This document shows, in pieces, positions 8,373-17,025 of a stretch of 39,938 nucleotides of DNA (the first letter of the stretch is position 1; each line of letters opens with the position of its first letter). A program made the position numbers and the translations under genes. The DNA is from an uncultured Bacteroidota bacterium (lineage in GTDB: Bacteria > Bacteroidota > Bacteroidia > Bacteroidales > CG2-30-32-10), in contig CAISZK010000176.1 of the NCBI GenBank assembly GCA_903889915.1, positions 1 through 39,938 on the forward strand. The letters are read 5' to 3'. The notes beneath the pieces are model-generated. The model saw only the letters and a list, made by a program, of their open reading frames with translations, did not search any database and was not told where the DNA came from.

Positions 8373-9494
8373 TTAATTAGATTTTCGGGGAACAAACTTT
8401 CTATAGACTTTAAAAACTTTATACAGCTTGCGGTACCAGTTCATGATTGAAGGATATTCAGTGTGTTTTTTCACAGGCTGCTTCATGATGTCCTCGAATT
8501 CATTCGCAGTCAGGCCAAATTTTTTAATAACATAATCCTTGTCTTTTTTCAGATCTTCATCAGTGTAGAGTGGCTTTTTCAATTCCAGCAATGCGTCATC
8601 TCTGCTCATTTGTCCGGAACAGATCAAAGTTGATAAATGCGATTTTCTCTTGTCCACACCATACTTTTGCGGAAGAATGTATGATTGATAAAAGCGTGTA
8701 ATAAGCGATTCGTGATGCTTGCCGCCATAATCCCTCCAATTCAGATTTTGCGAGATTAATTGCTTTGCATCCTCTTTTACATATTGGATATAGTTAAGAA
8801 TTGGAACTGCCTTTATTCCCCTGATCTTTGAAAAATACCATTTACGTCTGAGTCCTAAAAACGGGAAAGTGCGAAGCCTTGTTTTCCCAAATTTCCTGTG
8901 AATACCTTTAATGTTCATCAGGTCGTTTTTGTTATGAACCCAATGCTGTGGCAAAAAACCTTCTGTTGCAAGGTTCTCTCCTGTCAATATGTATTTAATG
9001 CCTTCTTTACCTGCAGTCCGGTATAATGTAGCAAAGATAGCATGGTCTGATATTGCTTCGATATCCACCACCGATGCTTTCAGATATGATAGCTGGAGAT
9101 CTTTAAATTCTTCCCAGTTGATCACAAGGGTGTGAAGATCTATCTTAAGCGTTTTGATTGTATTTTCAATATTCGATACTGCAAGTTCAGAATCCCAGCC
9201 ATTATCCAGGTGAACAGCAAGAGGCCGCAGGCCTAATGATTTCACAATGTAAGCCACATAGGTGCTGTCAACGCCGCCGCTTACTCCAATGATGCAATCG
9301 TAGTCTTTGTTTTTGCCTTTCTTTTTAATTTCAGCTATCAATTGGTCAAGGTCAGTCTTGCTGAACATCCTTTGCCTGCTGATGTTTTCATAGTCATGAC
9401 AATAATTGCAGATACCTGCATCATCAAACACGATCAAAGGATCGTCGTTTGAATCCATCACACATTTTGAGCAAATATTCACTTGTTGCACCAT
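8373..9494 (-). CDS. N-acetyl sugar amidotransferase (WbpG/PseA-like)
   Basis: This 373-residue PP-loop ATPase has an N-terminal zinc-knuckle-like set, C8-x2-C11 and C29-x2-C32, followed by the P-loop SGGVDS (72-77) that activates a carbonyl or amide by adenylation. The combination is that of the N-acetyl sugar amidotransferase family, which turns an acetamido sugar into an acetamidino sugar during LPS or flagellin glycan synthesis, usually with a HisH/HisF-like ammonia-delivering pair. That partner pair is not in the window. A TAATTTTG box ends 4 bases before the ATG, so the transcript is probably leaderless, and the ATG at 9494 is the only sensible start. It probably shares a transcript with the downstream double glycosyltransferase gene. 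Confidence 0.85.
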   Translation of the reverse strand: MVQQVNICSKCVMDSNDDPLIVFDDAGICNYCHDYENISRQRMFSKTDLDQLIAEIKKKGKNKDYDCIIGVSGGVDSTYVAYIVKSLGLRPLAVHLDNGWDSELAVSNIENTIKTLKIDLHTLVINWEEFKDLQLSYLKASVVDIEAISDHAIFATLYRTAGKEGIKYILTGENLATEGFLPQHWVHNKNDLMNIKGIHRKFGKTRLRTFPFLGLRRKWYFSKIRGIKAVPILNYIQYVKEDAKQLISQNLNWRDYGGKHHESLITRFYQSYILPQKYGVDKRKSHLSTLICSGQMSRDDALLELKKPLYTDEDLKKDKDYVIKKFGLTANEFEDIMKQPVKKHTEYPSIMNWYRKLYKVFKVYRKFVPRKSN

Positions 9495-9498
9495 CGGG

Positions 9499-9506
9499 CA
9501 AAATTA
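9499..9506 (-). promoter_or_regulatory. Bacteroidota -7 box of the sugar amidotransferase gene
   Basis: TAATTTTG on the minus strand ends 4 bases before the ATG. With the usual distance from this box to the start of transcription, the mRNA would begin at or next to the start codon. No clear TTG -33 element is seen. Confidence 0.55.
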
Positions 9507-9570
9507 CTTCATAAAATCAAACTTATTCCTAAAACCTGGTAACTGAAACACGCCATTTAATTCCTGCTCC

Positions 9571-9604
9571 ATTCAAATTTCCACAACCACAAACCACAAA
9601 CCAC
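9571..9604. repeat. Short-word repeat (ACCACAA type)
   Basis: CCACAACC, ACAAACC, ACAAACC and ACGAAC follow one another just 3' of the M28 peptidase gene. Confidence 0.6.
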
Positions 9605-9611
9605 GAACAAT

Positions 9612-11321
9612 CTAAAACACCACTTCTTTAACCAGTGTTTCTTCTCCTCTTTTTATTGTCACCATTGCTTTGTCACCTTTGTGATACTTGCCCAAAGCCT
9701 TCATGTAAGTTTTCATTTCCAGCACTTCATTGTCGCCAATCTTCAACACGATATCGCCGGCCTTGATACCTGCTTTGAAAGCGGTCTTACCGTCTTTCAC
9801 AGCTTCAACGCGCATACCCTTGCCATCGAAAGTCATGTCGGGAACCACTCCGAGAGTTACGCTATAGGAATGTTTTCCACCCATACCTGCACTGTCAGAA
9901 GATTTAGTAAATGGAATTTTACCCAGAGAATCTGTTCTTTCTGCAATCCTTTCTATATACTTTATTACCTGAACTTCGCCCGGGTAGTTTAATTTATAAG
10001 CTTTATCAGACGGCAGGTGATAATTTTCAAGATCTGCGCCTGTATTAAAGAAAAGCACAGGAAGGTTTTTCAGGTAAAATGACATTTGATCTGAACCTTC
10101 AAGTCCTGATTTCACTTTTTTTATTTTCAGATTTTGACGTGGAGTAGTTGCAATTATTGTATCCCACAATGAAGATGTTCCGGTTCCGAAAATAATGAGT
10201 CCTTGCGTAGAATCATATTTACCGAGCATGTCAAAATTGAACATGTAGTCCACAGTTGACAGGTTATAGGCTTCGCTTTTTGTAAACCATGAAGAACCAA
10301 GTAAACCCTTTTCCTCACCTGAAAAATTCAGAAAAAGATAGTTGTTTTTCTTATTTGCTGAATTTTTAAAATAACGCGCAAGCTCTACCACTGCAATGGT
10401 TCCGCTTGCATTGTCATCAGCGCCTGGATGGATCATCGGTTTATCACCATGATAAAATGAGTTTTCTTTGCCCCATCCCAAATGATCATAATGACCACCG
10501 AAAACAATTGTTGTTGGCGCTTTGTTATCAATGAAAGCCCCGACATTGTAACCGGTTTTGTTTTCTTTTACAAGGTCAACATTGATGCTGGCAATGTTTT
10601 TGGTTCCATCCATGATCAGTTTATAAGCCATCTGAGCTGCAAAGATCACAGGAACGGAAGAAGGAGTTGCCCGGCTGTCAAGATATGTTGAAGGGTCAGG
10701 AAAAGACTTGTCAGAATTGATAAACACTATTCCTATTGCTCCTTTGGCAAGAGCAGTATCAATTTTTTTATCAAGCTGCAGATATTTTGCATACAGCGAA
10801 TCGCTGATTGTTCCCTTTGGAACACCGGTTTCGATCACCGCAATTTTTCCTTCGACATCTTTGTTCAGGTAATCATTGTAATTTTTTTGTGGTACGACAA
10901 TTCCGTAACCCACCTTCACCAACTCGCCTTTAACCTTGCCGCTTGCAGAATACGAAAGAGGATAGAAATCCTTCTGAAGTTTAAAAATTTTACTGTTTAT
11001 TTTCAAAAAATTACTGTCACCATATACAGGTGCACCTTTAAAAGTAAAAGCTTGCAGGTATGACCCGTCTTTGAAAGCAGGTGCAATACCTATTTCTTTA
11101 TAATGACTCACAATATAATCCCTTGCTATTATTTCATATTTGGTTCCTGTTTCGCGTCCCTGCAGGCTATCGGAAGCAAGCAAATAAATATCCTTTTTGA
11201 TACGGTGAACAATGGATGAATCGCTTTGATCAGGATAAGTTTTTTGCGAAAACAAATTTGATACAAATACAAAAAATGCAAGCAGAGTAAGTGTTTGGAA
11301 TCTTATGATGTTCTTTTTCAT
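9612..11321 (-). CDS. Secreted M28 family zinc peptidase with PA insert and C-terminal PDZ domain
   Basis: Taken from the ATG at 11321 this is 569 residues. An upstream frame start at 11351 is rejected because it overlaps the promoter. A signal peptide (MKKNIIRF... to about FSQ) directs export. A protease-associated-like region lies near residues 90-250. The peptidase motifs follow: GGHYDHLG (H277), GADDNASG (D302), SGEEKGLLGS (E336), NFDMLG (D364) and a final His in ENYHLPSD (H435), which complete the two-zinc site of M28 aminopeptidases. The last 85 residues form a PDZ domain with AGIKAGDIVLKIGD. It probably trims peptides in the periplasm or outside the cell. Transcription is monocistronic as far as seen. 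Confidence 0.92.
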   Translation of the reverse strand: MKKNIIRFQTLTLLAFFVFVSNLFSQKTYPDQSDSSIVHRIKKDIYLLASDSLQGRETGTKYEIIARDYIVSHYKEIGIAPAFKDGSYLQAFTFKGAPVYGDSNFLKINSKIFKLQKDFYPLSYSASGKVKGELVKVGYGIVVPQKNYNDYLNKDVEGKIAVIETGVPKGTISDSLYAKYLQLDKKIDTALAKGAIGIVFINSDKSFPDPSTYLDSRATPSSVPVIFAAQMAYKLIMDGTKNIASINVDLVKENKTGYNVGAFIDNKAPTTIVFGGHYDHLGWGKENSFYHGDKPMIHPGADDNASGTIAVVELARYFKNSANKKNNYLFLNFSGEEKGLLGSSWFTKSEAYNLSTVDYMFNFDMLGKYDSTQGLIIFGTGTSSLWDTIIATTPRQNLKIKKVKSGLEGSDQMSFYLKNLPVLFFNTGADLENYHLPSDKAYKLNYPGEVQVIKYIERIAERTDSLGKIPFTKSSDSAGMGGKHSYSVTLGVVPDMTFDGKGMRVEAVKDGKTAFKAGIKAGDIVLKIGDNEVLEMKTYMKALGKYHKGDKAMVTIKRGEETLVKEVVF

Positions 11322-11340
11322 TTCAATTTTTTTAAGAGTG

Positions 11341-11348
11341 CAAAGATA
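11341..11348 (-). promoter_or_regulatory. Bacteroidota -7 box of the M28 peptidase gene
   Basis: TATCTTTG followed by C on the minus strand, 19 bases upstream of the chosen ATG. It lies inside the longer alternative reading frame and so supports the shorter start. Confidence 0.65.
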
Positions 11349-11481
11349 CAAAAATCAACAATACAACGGTTTCAACACAAGGCCATGGAATAAAAGTATT
11401 TTATAGGGGGCGGTTGAAAATTTGAGATAGTACAATCTTCGAATGGAATCTTAGCAGACGTGAAATGATCTTGATACGGAA

Positions 11482-11516
11482 CATAAAAAAACCCGGAATT
11501 TCCGGGTTTTTATGTT
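11482..11516 (-). terminator. Terminator of the sdh operon, overlapping the sdhB stop codon
   Basis: AACCCGGAA / TTCCGGGTT forms a tight stem extended by flanking A and T runs (ACATAAAAA ... TTTTTATGT). On the minus strand it starts within the sdhB stop codon and carries a run of T residues, so translation and termination signals overlap. Confidence 0.85.
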
Positions 11517-12309
11517 ATACTCCTGCTATCCTCACTGTTTCTTTTTCAGTACAGGTTTTCGCAATTATAAATTCAAGGTTCATTCGTGCAATGTTTGATC
11601 TGTTCACTGATTTCGGACATTCAAACTCGCAGGCATAGGTGTTGGAACAATTTCCAAATCCAAGCTTATCCATTGTCCTGACCATTTTTTGAACACGCTC
11701 TTTCGATTCAACTTTTCCCTGTGGCAACAAAGCAAGCTGAGAAACTTTAGCAGATACAAATAACATAGCCGATGCATTTGCACATGCTGCAACACAAGCT
11801 CCACAACCTATACAGGCAGCGGCATCCATTGCCAGTTCGGCATTATTCTTTTTTATAAGAATTGAATTTGCATCAGGCACACCGCCGGTATTTACATTCA
11901 CATAACCTCCTGCCTGAATAATTTTATCGAAAGCTGAACGGTCAACGAGCAAATCTTTAATGATAGGAAATGCTCTTGAACGCCATGGTTCAATAACAAT
12001 GGTATCGCCATCTTTAAACTTACGCATGTGCAACTGGCAGGTGGTGATTGCTTCATCAGGTCCGTGGGGACGTCCATTGATGAATAAACCACACATCCCG
12101 CAAATACCCTCGCGACAGTCGTGGTCGAAAGAAACAGGACATTTCCTGAAATCTACAGGTTCATCGTTTTCTCTGATCAGCTTTTCATTCATTTGATCAA
12201 GCATCTCAAGAAATGAGCAATCAGGTGAGATTCCGCTTATCTGATATGTGACAAATTCGCCTTTGGTTTTAGCGTTTTTTTGTCTCCAGATTTTTAGTGT
12301 CAGATCCAT
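11515..12309 (-). CDS. sdhB: Succinate dehydrogenase/fumarate reductase iron-sulfur subunit
   Basis: The 264-residue protein links the flavoprotein to the membrane quinone site through three iron-sulfur clusters. The [2Fe-2S] ligands are C65, C70, C73 and C91 (CREGICGMC ... TTC). The C-terminal ferredoxin domain has [11 protein letters not shown] (C166, C169, C172, C176) plus C221, C227 and C231 for the [4Fe-4S] and [3Fe-4S] clusters. All expected cysteines are present. Length and sequence fit the Bacteroidota type that works with a single five-helix cytochrome b. It is the last gene of the operon, 51 bases after sdhA, and ends in a terminator. Direction (succinate oxidation or fumarate reduction) cannot be read from the sequence, hence sdhB/frdB ambiguity. 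Confidence 0.95.
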   Translation of the reverse strand: MDLTLKIWRQKNAKTKGEFVTYQISGISPDCSFLEMLDQMNEKLIRENDEPVDFRKCPVSFDHDCREGICGMCGLFINGRPHGPDEAITTCQLHMRKFKDGDTIVIEPWRSRAFPIIKDLLVDRSAFDKIIQAGGYVNVNTGGVPDANSILIKKNNAELAMDAAACIGCGACVAACANASAMLFVSAKVSQLALLPQGKVESKERVQKMVRTMDKLGFGNCSNTYACEFECPKSVNRSNIARMNLEFIIAKTCTEKETVRIAGV

Positions 12310-12360
12310 ATTCTATGATTTTATTTTGAACGTTTCAGTTTTAACTTAATGTACTTTTGA

Positions 12361-14298
12361 TTATTTGTAGTTACGTGTAGCAAGCTTGATTTCTTTAAAT
12401 TCCAATTGCTCCTTGTGTAGTTCCGGTTCTGCATTTTCACCTTTATATTCCCATGCAGCCACATAAGCGAAATTTTCATCATCACGTTTTGCTTCGCCTT
12501 CTTCGGTCTGCATTTCTTCACGGAAATGCCCGCCGCATGATTCTCTTCTGTTCAATCCATCGCGAACTATGAGTTCACTCAATTCAATGAAATCTGCAAC
12601 ACGACCGGCTTTTTCAATCTCAGGGTTAAATTCATCAGTACCTCCCGGCAATTTTAAATCCTGCCAGAATTCTTTTTTCAATTGAGGAATAAGTTCAAGC
12701 GCTTTTTTCAAGCCTTCTTCATTCCTGCCCATTCCGCAATATTCCCACATGATCTTTCCAAGTTTTTTGTGGAAAACATCTACGGATTGTTTGCCTTTGA
12801 TTGCTTTCAATTTTTCAACAGTATTTTTTGCATTTTTTTCTGCTTCGTTGAATTCCGCGGTATCCGTTGGGATTCTCTTTGTGTGAATTTCTCCTGCAAG
12901 ATAATCTGCTATAGTATAAGGTAACACAAAATATCCGTCAGCCAATCCCTGCATTAAAGCAGATGCACCAAGCCTGTTTGCTCCATGATCGGAGAAGTTA
13001 CATTCACCAAGAGCATACAAGCCGGGGATTGAAGTCATGAGATTGTAATCAACCCAAATACCGCCCATGGTATAGTGCACAGCCGGATAGATCATCATTG
13101 GACTTTCATAGCCATTTTCATTAACGATCTTTTCGTACATCTGGAATAGGTTGCCATATCTTGCTTCTATGGTTTCGCGGCCCAGTCGTTTGATTGAATC
13201 AGCAAAATCGAGGTAAACAGCAAAGCCGGATCCAACACCATAGCCGGCATCACATCTTTCTTTTGCTGCTCTTGAAGCCACATCTCTTGGCACAAGATTG
13301 CCAAAAGCAGGGTATCTTCTTTCGAGATAATAGTCACGGTCTTCTTCAGGAATATCGTTTGCTTTTAATTGCTTGTTGCGGCATTTTTCAGCATCTTCAA
13401 GTTTTTTCGGAACCCAAATACGACCGTCATTTCTTAAGCTTTCACTCATCAGCGTTAACTTCGACTGATAATCTCCATGAACAGGGATGCAGGTAGGGTG
13501 TATTTGTGTGAAGCAAGGATTGGCAAAAAAAGCGCCTTTCTTATAAGCTTTCCAGATCGGGCTTGCATTGGAACCCATTGCATTTGTTGAAAGGTAGTAT
13601 GCGTTTCCATATCCACCTGTTCCCAACACAACAGCGTGACCAAAATATTTTTCAATCTCACCTGTTATTAAATTTCTGACAATTATTCCACGGGCTTTTC
13701 CATCAACAAGCACCACATCGAGCATATCGCGACGGTTATAGAGCGTGACAGTTCCTTTTGCGATCTGTCTGCTTAGAGCGCTGTATGCACCAAGCAATAA
13801 CTGTTGTCCCGTTTGACCTCTTGCATAAAACGTACGTGAAACCTGTGCGCCGCCAAAAGAACGGTTGTCAAGCAACCCACCATATTCACGTGCGAAAGGT
13901 ACTCCCTGTGCCACACACTGGTCAATGATAGCATTACTGACCTCGGCAAGCCTGTAAACATTACTTTCTCTTGCCCTGTAATCACCCCCCTTGATGGTGT
14001 CAACAAATAACCTGTAAACACTGTCGCCATCGTTTTGATAATTTTTCGCTGCATTAATACCACCTTGTGCGGCTATACTGTGAGCACGACGTGGACTATC
14101 CTGGTAACAAAAGATCTTAACATTATATCCAAGTTCTGCAAGAGAAGCAGCAGCAGAAGCTCCTGCAAGCCCTGTCCCGACGACAATAATATCAAGTTTT
14201 CTTTTGTTGGCTGGATTTACCAGTTTGCAGGTTGCTTTATAATTCGACCACATCAGTGGTACCGGTCCGGTGGGTACTTTAGAATTCAGTTGTGTCAT
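12361..14298 (-). CDS. sdhA: Succinate dehydrogenase/fumarate reductase flavoprotein subunit
   Basis: The 645-residue FAD enzyme interconverts succinate and fumarate. The N-terminal dinucleotide fold has [12 protein letters not shown]. The FAD-linking segment [15 protein letters not shown] carries the His that binds FAD covalently. The active-site region with the Arg-rich substrate motif follows in the middle, and [15 protein letters not shown] closes the FAD domain. The start [12 protein letters not shown] at 14298 matches Bacteroidota homologues; the frame extends to a TTG at 14352, which overlaps the upstream gene and is unlikely to be used. It sits 46 bases after the nucleotidyltransferase stop and 51 before sdhB. 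The quinone-facing partners sdhC and sdhB are in the same operon. Confidence 0.96.
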   Translation of the reverse strand: MTQLNSKVPTGPVPLMWSNYKATCKLVNPANKRKLDIIVVGTGLAGASAAASLAELGYNVKIFCYQDSPRRAHSIAAQGGINAAKNYQNDGDSVYRLFVDTIKGGDYRARESNVYRLAEVSNAIIDQCVAQGVPFAREYGGLLDNRSFGGAQVSRTFYARGQTGQQLLLGAYSALSRQIAKGTVTLYNRRDMLDVVLVDGKARGIIVRNLITGEIEKYFGHAVVLGTGGYGNAYYLSTNAMGSNASPIWKAYKKGAFFANPCFTQIHPTCIPVHGDYQSKLTLMSESLRNDGRIWVPKKLEDAEKCRNKQLKANDIPEEDRDYYLERRYPAFGNLVPRDVASRAAKERCDAGYGVGSGFAVYLDFADSIKRLGRETIEARYGNLFQMYEKIVNENGYESPMMIYPAVHYTMGGIWVDYNLMTSIPGLYALGECNFSDHGANRLGASALMQGLADGYFVLPYTIADYLAGEIHTKRIPTDTAEFNEAEKNAKNTVEKLKAIKGKQSVDVFHKKLGKIMWEYCGMGRNEEGLKKALELIPQLKKEFWQDLKLPGGTDEFNPEIEKAGRVADFIELSELIVRDGLNRRESCGGHFREEMQTEEGEAKRDDENFAYVAAWEYKGENAEPELHKEQLEFKEIKLATRNYK

Positions 14299-14344
14299 AC
14301 CTGATTTTTTATGTTGATTCTTTAATTGAAAAAATATTTCATTT

Positions 14345-14632
14345 CTAAGCAATACGAATAATATCTCCTATTTCAAAAATATGCTTAGTAAAACGTATGT
14401 TCCTGTTCATGTCAACGAGGTCAACGGAATGCTCCAAAGCACTCATCAATCTCGCAAAAACTTTTAAAAAAGTTCCTTTTTTAATCCCTTTAGCAGCAAT
14501 ATCAATATCCGAATTTACATTAGATGTGCCTTCTGCAATACTTCCAAAAATATAAACCTCCGAGCACCCTTCTTCTTTAAGAATGTTCACAGCAATGTCA
14601 ATATCCTTTTGATATTTTTTTGGAATTTTCAT
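14345..14632 (-). CDS. Minimal nucleotidyltransferase (MNT domain) coupled to sdhC
   Basis: This 95-residue protein is a stand-alone nucleotidyltransferase of the DNA polymerase beta superfamily. It carries [17 protein letters not shown], that is GS-x10-DxD with G30, S31, D42 and D44, and a third acidic strand HSVDLVDM (D71 or D74). The metal-binding residues are thus all present and activity is plausible. Relatives (MntA type) usually sit next to a HEPN toxin gene and transfer AMP to it; no HEPN gene is visible here. Its ATG overlaps the sdhC stop as ATGA (14629-14632), so it is translationally coupled, and sdhA follows 46 bases later. Its target is unknown; placement inside a respiratory operon is unusual. 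Confidence 0.85.
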   Translation of the reverse strand: MKIPKKYQKDIDIAVNILKEEGCSEVYIFGSIAEGTSNVNSDIDIAAKGIKKGTFLKVFARLMSALEHSVDLVDMNRNIRFTKHIFEIGDIIRIA

Positions 14633-15309
14633 CCTTTATAAAAGCATAAAAAGTAAAATGGAATTATTGAAAATCCTATGCAAACAATCAATGAGTATAT
14701 CAATCCAACCATCTTTATTGTGCTGTTATACTTATTATGATTAATACCTAAAGTTTGAAATGCTGATTGGAATGCATGATATAAATGAAACCCCAGAGAA
14801 ATAATCAGAACAATGTAAATTATAGAGTAAAGAGGTGTTTGAAACAGAGCGATGACCATGCGGTAAAAATCTTCTTTGCTTTCTGCACCGGAACCCTGAG
14901 GAATTGGTACGATACCCAATTTTACAAAATAGAAATTCATGAAGTGAATTGCCATAAAAGTAAAAACAATCAAGCCTGTCCAGATCATATACTTTGAAAA
15001 AAATGAAGTATTGGACTTGTTGGATTTATAATATCCAACAGGACGTGATGCCCAATTTTTAAGTGTCAGAACCACACCGGTGAAGATATGAATGATCCAA
15101 CCTCCGAAGAGAACAATTTCAAAAATTTTAATAATGTAGTTGGTGCCCATAAAATGCGAAGCGGCTTTAAACCAATCTCCATTATCATTACGAAGAATGC
15201 AGAGATTAATACCCAAATGAACGAGCAGGAAAAGCACAAGAAATAATCCTGCGCATGCCATAATGATTTTTTTTGTGATCGAAGAATAGGTTAATAATGA
15301 AGTGCTCAT
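14629..15309 (-). CDS. sdhC: Succinate dehydrogenase cytochrome b subunit (five-helix type)
   Basis: The 226-residue membrane protein has five hydrophobic helices (around residues 14-38, 60-83, 105-128, 160-180 and 195-222). Histidines inside or next to helices (H31, H74, one near 122, and the pair in FHLYHAF near 175) are placed to bind haem b, as in the diheme single-subunit anchors of Bacteroidota and epsilonproteobacteria. It anchors SdhAB and passes electrons to or from quinone. It starts MSTSLLTYSSITKKI, a usual beginning for the family. It is the first gene of the operon, divergent from the aminopeptidase P gene across a 183-base gap that holds an ATCCATAAC direct repeat but no clear TAnnTTTG box. 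Its stop overlaps the nucleotidyltransferase start. Confidence 0.92.
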   Translation of the reverse strand: MSTSLLTYSSITKKIIMACAGLFLVLFLLVHLGINLCILRNDNGDWFKAASHFMGTNYIIKIFEIVLFGGWIIHIFTGVVLTLKNWASRPVGYYKSNKSNTSFFSKYMIWTGLIVFTFMAIHFMNFYFVKLGIVPIPQGSGAESKEDFYRMVIALFQTPLYSIIYIVLIISLGFHLYHAFQSAFQTLGINHNKYNSTIKMVGLIYSLIVCIGFSIIPFYFLCFYKG

Positions 15310-15492
15310 ATTAGTTATGGATTTATTAAATCAAATTGTTATGGATTTTTAAAAATAAATTCGTTTATTTGTACTTACTAAGTAAAATTGAATTTTTGCA
15401 ATTTAATTGGGTTGCAAATTTATGTTTTGAAATTAATTAAACAAAAAATATTTGAAAAAAGTAATCACCTTTTATTAACCAACACAGAAATT

Positions 15493-16782
15493 ATGAAATA
15501 TTTACCAATTAATCAAGAGTTGTTTGTCTTAAACAGAGAACGTTACAGAAAAGAATTAAAACCAAACGCTTTGGCAATCTTTAATTCAAATGATGAGATG
15601 CCACGTAATGGTGATCAGGAATATCCATTCCGCCAGAGTTCCGATTTTTTTTACCTATCAGGAATTGATCAGGCAAAAAGTGTTTTAATACTTTTCCCTG
15701 ATTGCCCTATTGAAAAATATCGCGAAGCTTTGTTCCTTGAGGAAACCAATGAACATATTGCAGTGTGGTACGGCAAAAAGTATTCAAAAGATGAAGCCAC
15801 TGCTGCCTCCGGAATAAAAAATGTTTTCTGGTTCGACACATTTGAATCTGCATTAAAAGAAATGATGTCATTGTGTGAGTATGTCTATTTGAATGCAAAC
15901 GAAAATCCCCGCTATTCAAATCCGGTTCCGTGCCGTGATTTTCGGTTTAACCATGATCTGACAAAAAAGTTTCCTGCTCATAAATATGAACGCTCAGCGC
16001 CAATTGTGAGTAAACTCCGACTGACAAAGTCGCCGGTAGAGATTGAATTAATTAAAGAGGCCATTGATATAACTGCAAAAGGGTTTGACAGAGTATTGAA
16101 TTTTGTGAAACCCGGAGTGATGGAATACGAAGTAGAAGCTGAAATTACTCATGAATTCATTCGCAACAGGGCCAATGGTCATGCCTATTATCCTATCGTA
16201 GCTTCCGGACCTGGGGCTTGTGTGTTGCATTATATTGAAAACAATAAGGAGTGTAAAAGCGGAGATTTGCTGCTGCTCGATTTTGGTGCAGAATATGCCA
16301 ATTACGCCGGTGACTTATCGCGTACAATTCCAGTAAATGGTAAATTCACCGATCGTCAGAAAGAAGTTTACAATGCTTGTCTGCGCGTGATGAAGGAAGC
16401 AAAGAAATTGATGATGCCGGGGACTACAATTGATAAATACCATGCACAGGTTTGTAAAGTGATGGAAAAAGAACTCATCGGACTCGGTTTGTTTACAGAA
16501 GAAGATGTGAAAAATCAGGACCCTGCAAAACCTTTGTACATGAAGTACTACATGCATGGCACTTCACATTTCATGGGACTTGATGTACACGATGTGGGAA
16601 CGAAACAGGATGTGTGGCAACCCGGAATGGTGTTTTCCTGCGAGCCTGGTATCTATATCAATGAAGAAGGAATCGGGGTTAGAATTGAAAACGATATTCT
16701 GATAACTGAAAATGGAAACATTGACCTGATGGCTCACCTTCCAATAGAAATTGAAGAAATTGAAAGATTGATGGCACACTGA
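15493..16782 (+). CDS. Xaa-Pro aminopeptidase P (M24B), paralogue 1
   Basis: From the ATG at 15493 (MKYLPINQELF) this is 429 residues. The frame is open back to 15388, but that N-terminus is unlike the family. An N-terminal AMP_N domain precedes a pita-bread metallopeptidase domain. The metal ligands are visible: LLDFGAEYANYAGDLSRT (two Asp), SHFMGLDVHDVG (His), EPGIYI (Glu) and VRIENDILIT (Glu). The enzyme removes an N-terminal residue preceding proline, completing peptide breakdown in the cytoplasm. There is no signal peptide. The following gene is a second family member on the same strand after a 243-base gap. Confidence 0.92.
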   Translation: MKYLPINQELFVLNRERYRKELKPNALAIFNSNDEMPRNGDQEYPFRQSSDFFYLSGIDQAKSVLILFPDCPIEKYREALFLEETNEHIAVWYGKKYSKDEATAASGIKNVFWFDTFESALKEMMSLCEYVYLNANENPRYSNPVPCRDFRFNHDLTKKFPAHKYERSAPIVSKLRLTKSPVEIELIKEAIDITAKGFDRVLNFVKPGVMEYEVEAEITHEFIRNRANGHAYYPIVASGPGACVLHYIENNKECKSGDLLLLDFGAEYANYAGDLSRTIPVNGKFTDRQKEVYNACLRVMKEAKKLMMPGTTIDKYHAQVCKVMEKELIGLGLFTEEDVKNQDPAKPLYMKYYMHGTSHFMGLDVHDVGTKQDVWQPGMVFSCEPGIYINEEGIGVRIENDILITENGNIDLMAHLPIEIEEIERLMAH

Positions 16783-17025
16783 AACTAATTTTAGTATAAT
16801 GCAGAGGGTTTGAAGTGTAGCCTGCTTGATAGTATCAGGGGCAGCAAATAAGTATCAAATTACTTGAAATTAATGTCTTTTTAAGTTTGTAAAATAATAT
16901 TTTTGTTCGATACTAACGAAAAGATTTGTACGTTTGAAATGGACAGAATATTAAGTTGCTTTTTTAATAATAAAAAAGCAAAGCAAAATAGTAATTAAAC
17001 AGTAAAATAATTAAACAACAAAATT
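16783..17025. promoter_or_regulatory. Intergenic region with a probable -7 box for the second aminopeptidase gene
   Basis: TATTTTTG at 16898-16905 fits TAnnTTTG, about 120 bases upstream of the ATG at 17026. No TTG lies at the expected -33 distance. No other feature is recognised in this gap. Confidence 0.35.

Noticed and set aside
14299-14352. 18-residue N-terminal extension of SdhA from a TTG
   Set aside because: It overlaps the end of the nucleotidyltransferase gene and is absent from the usual SdhA start, which begins at MTQLNSK.
15310-15492. Riboswitch or attenuator in the sdhC/aminopeptidase divergent gap
   Set aside because: Only an ATCCATAAC direct repeat and AT-rich sequence were seen; no stable fold or known riboswitch core was recognised.
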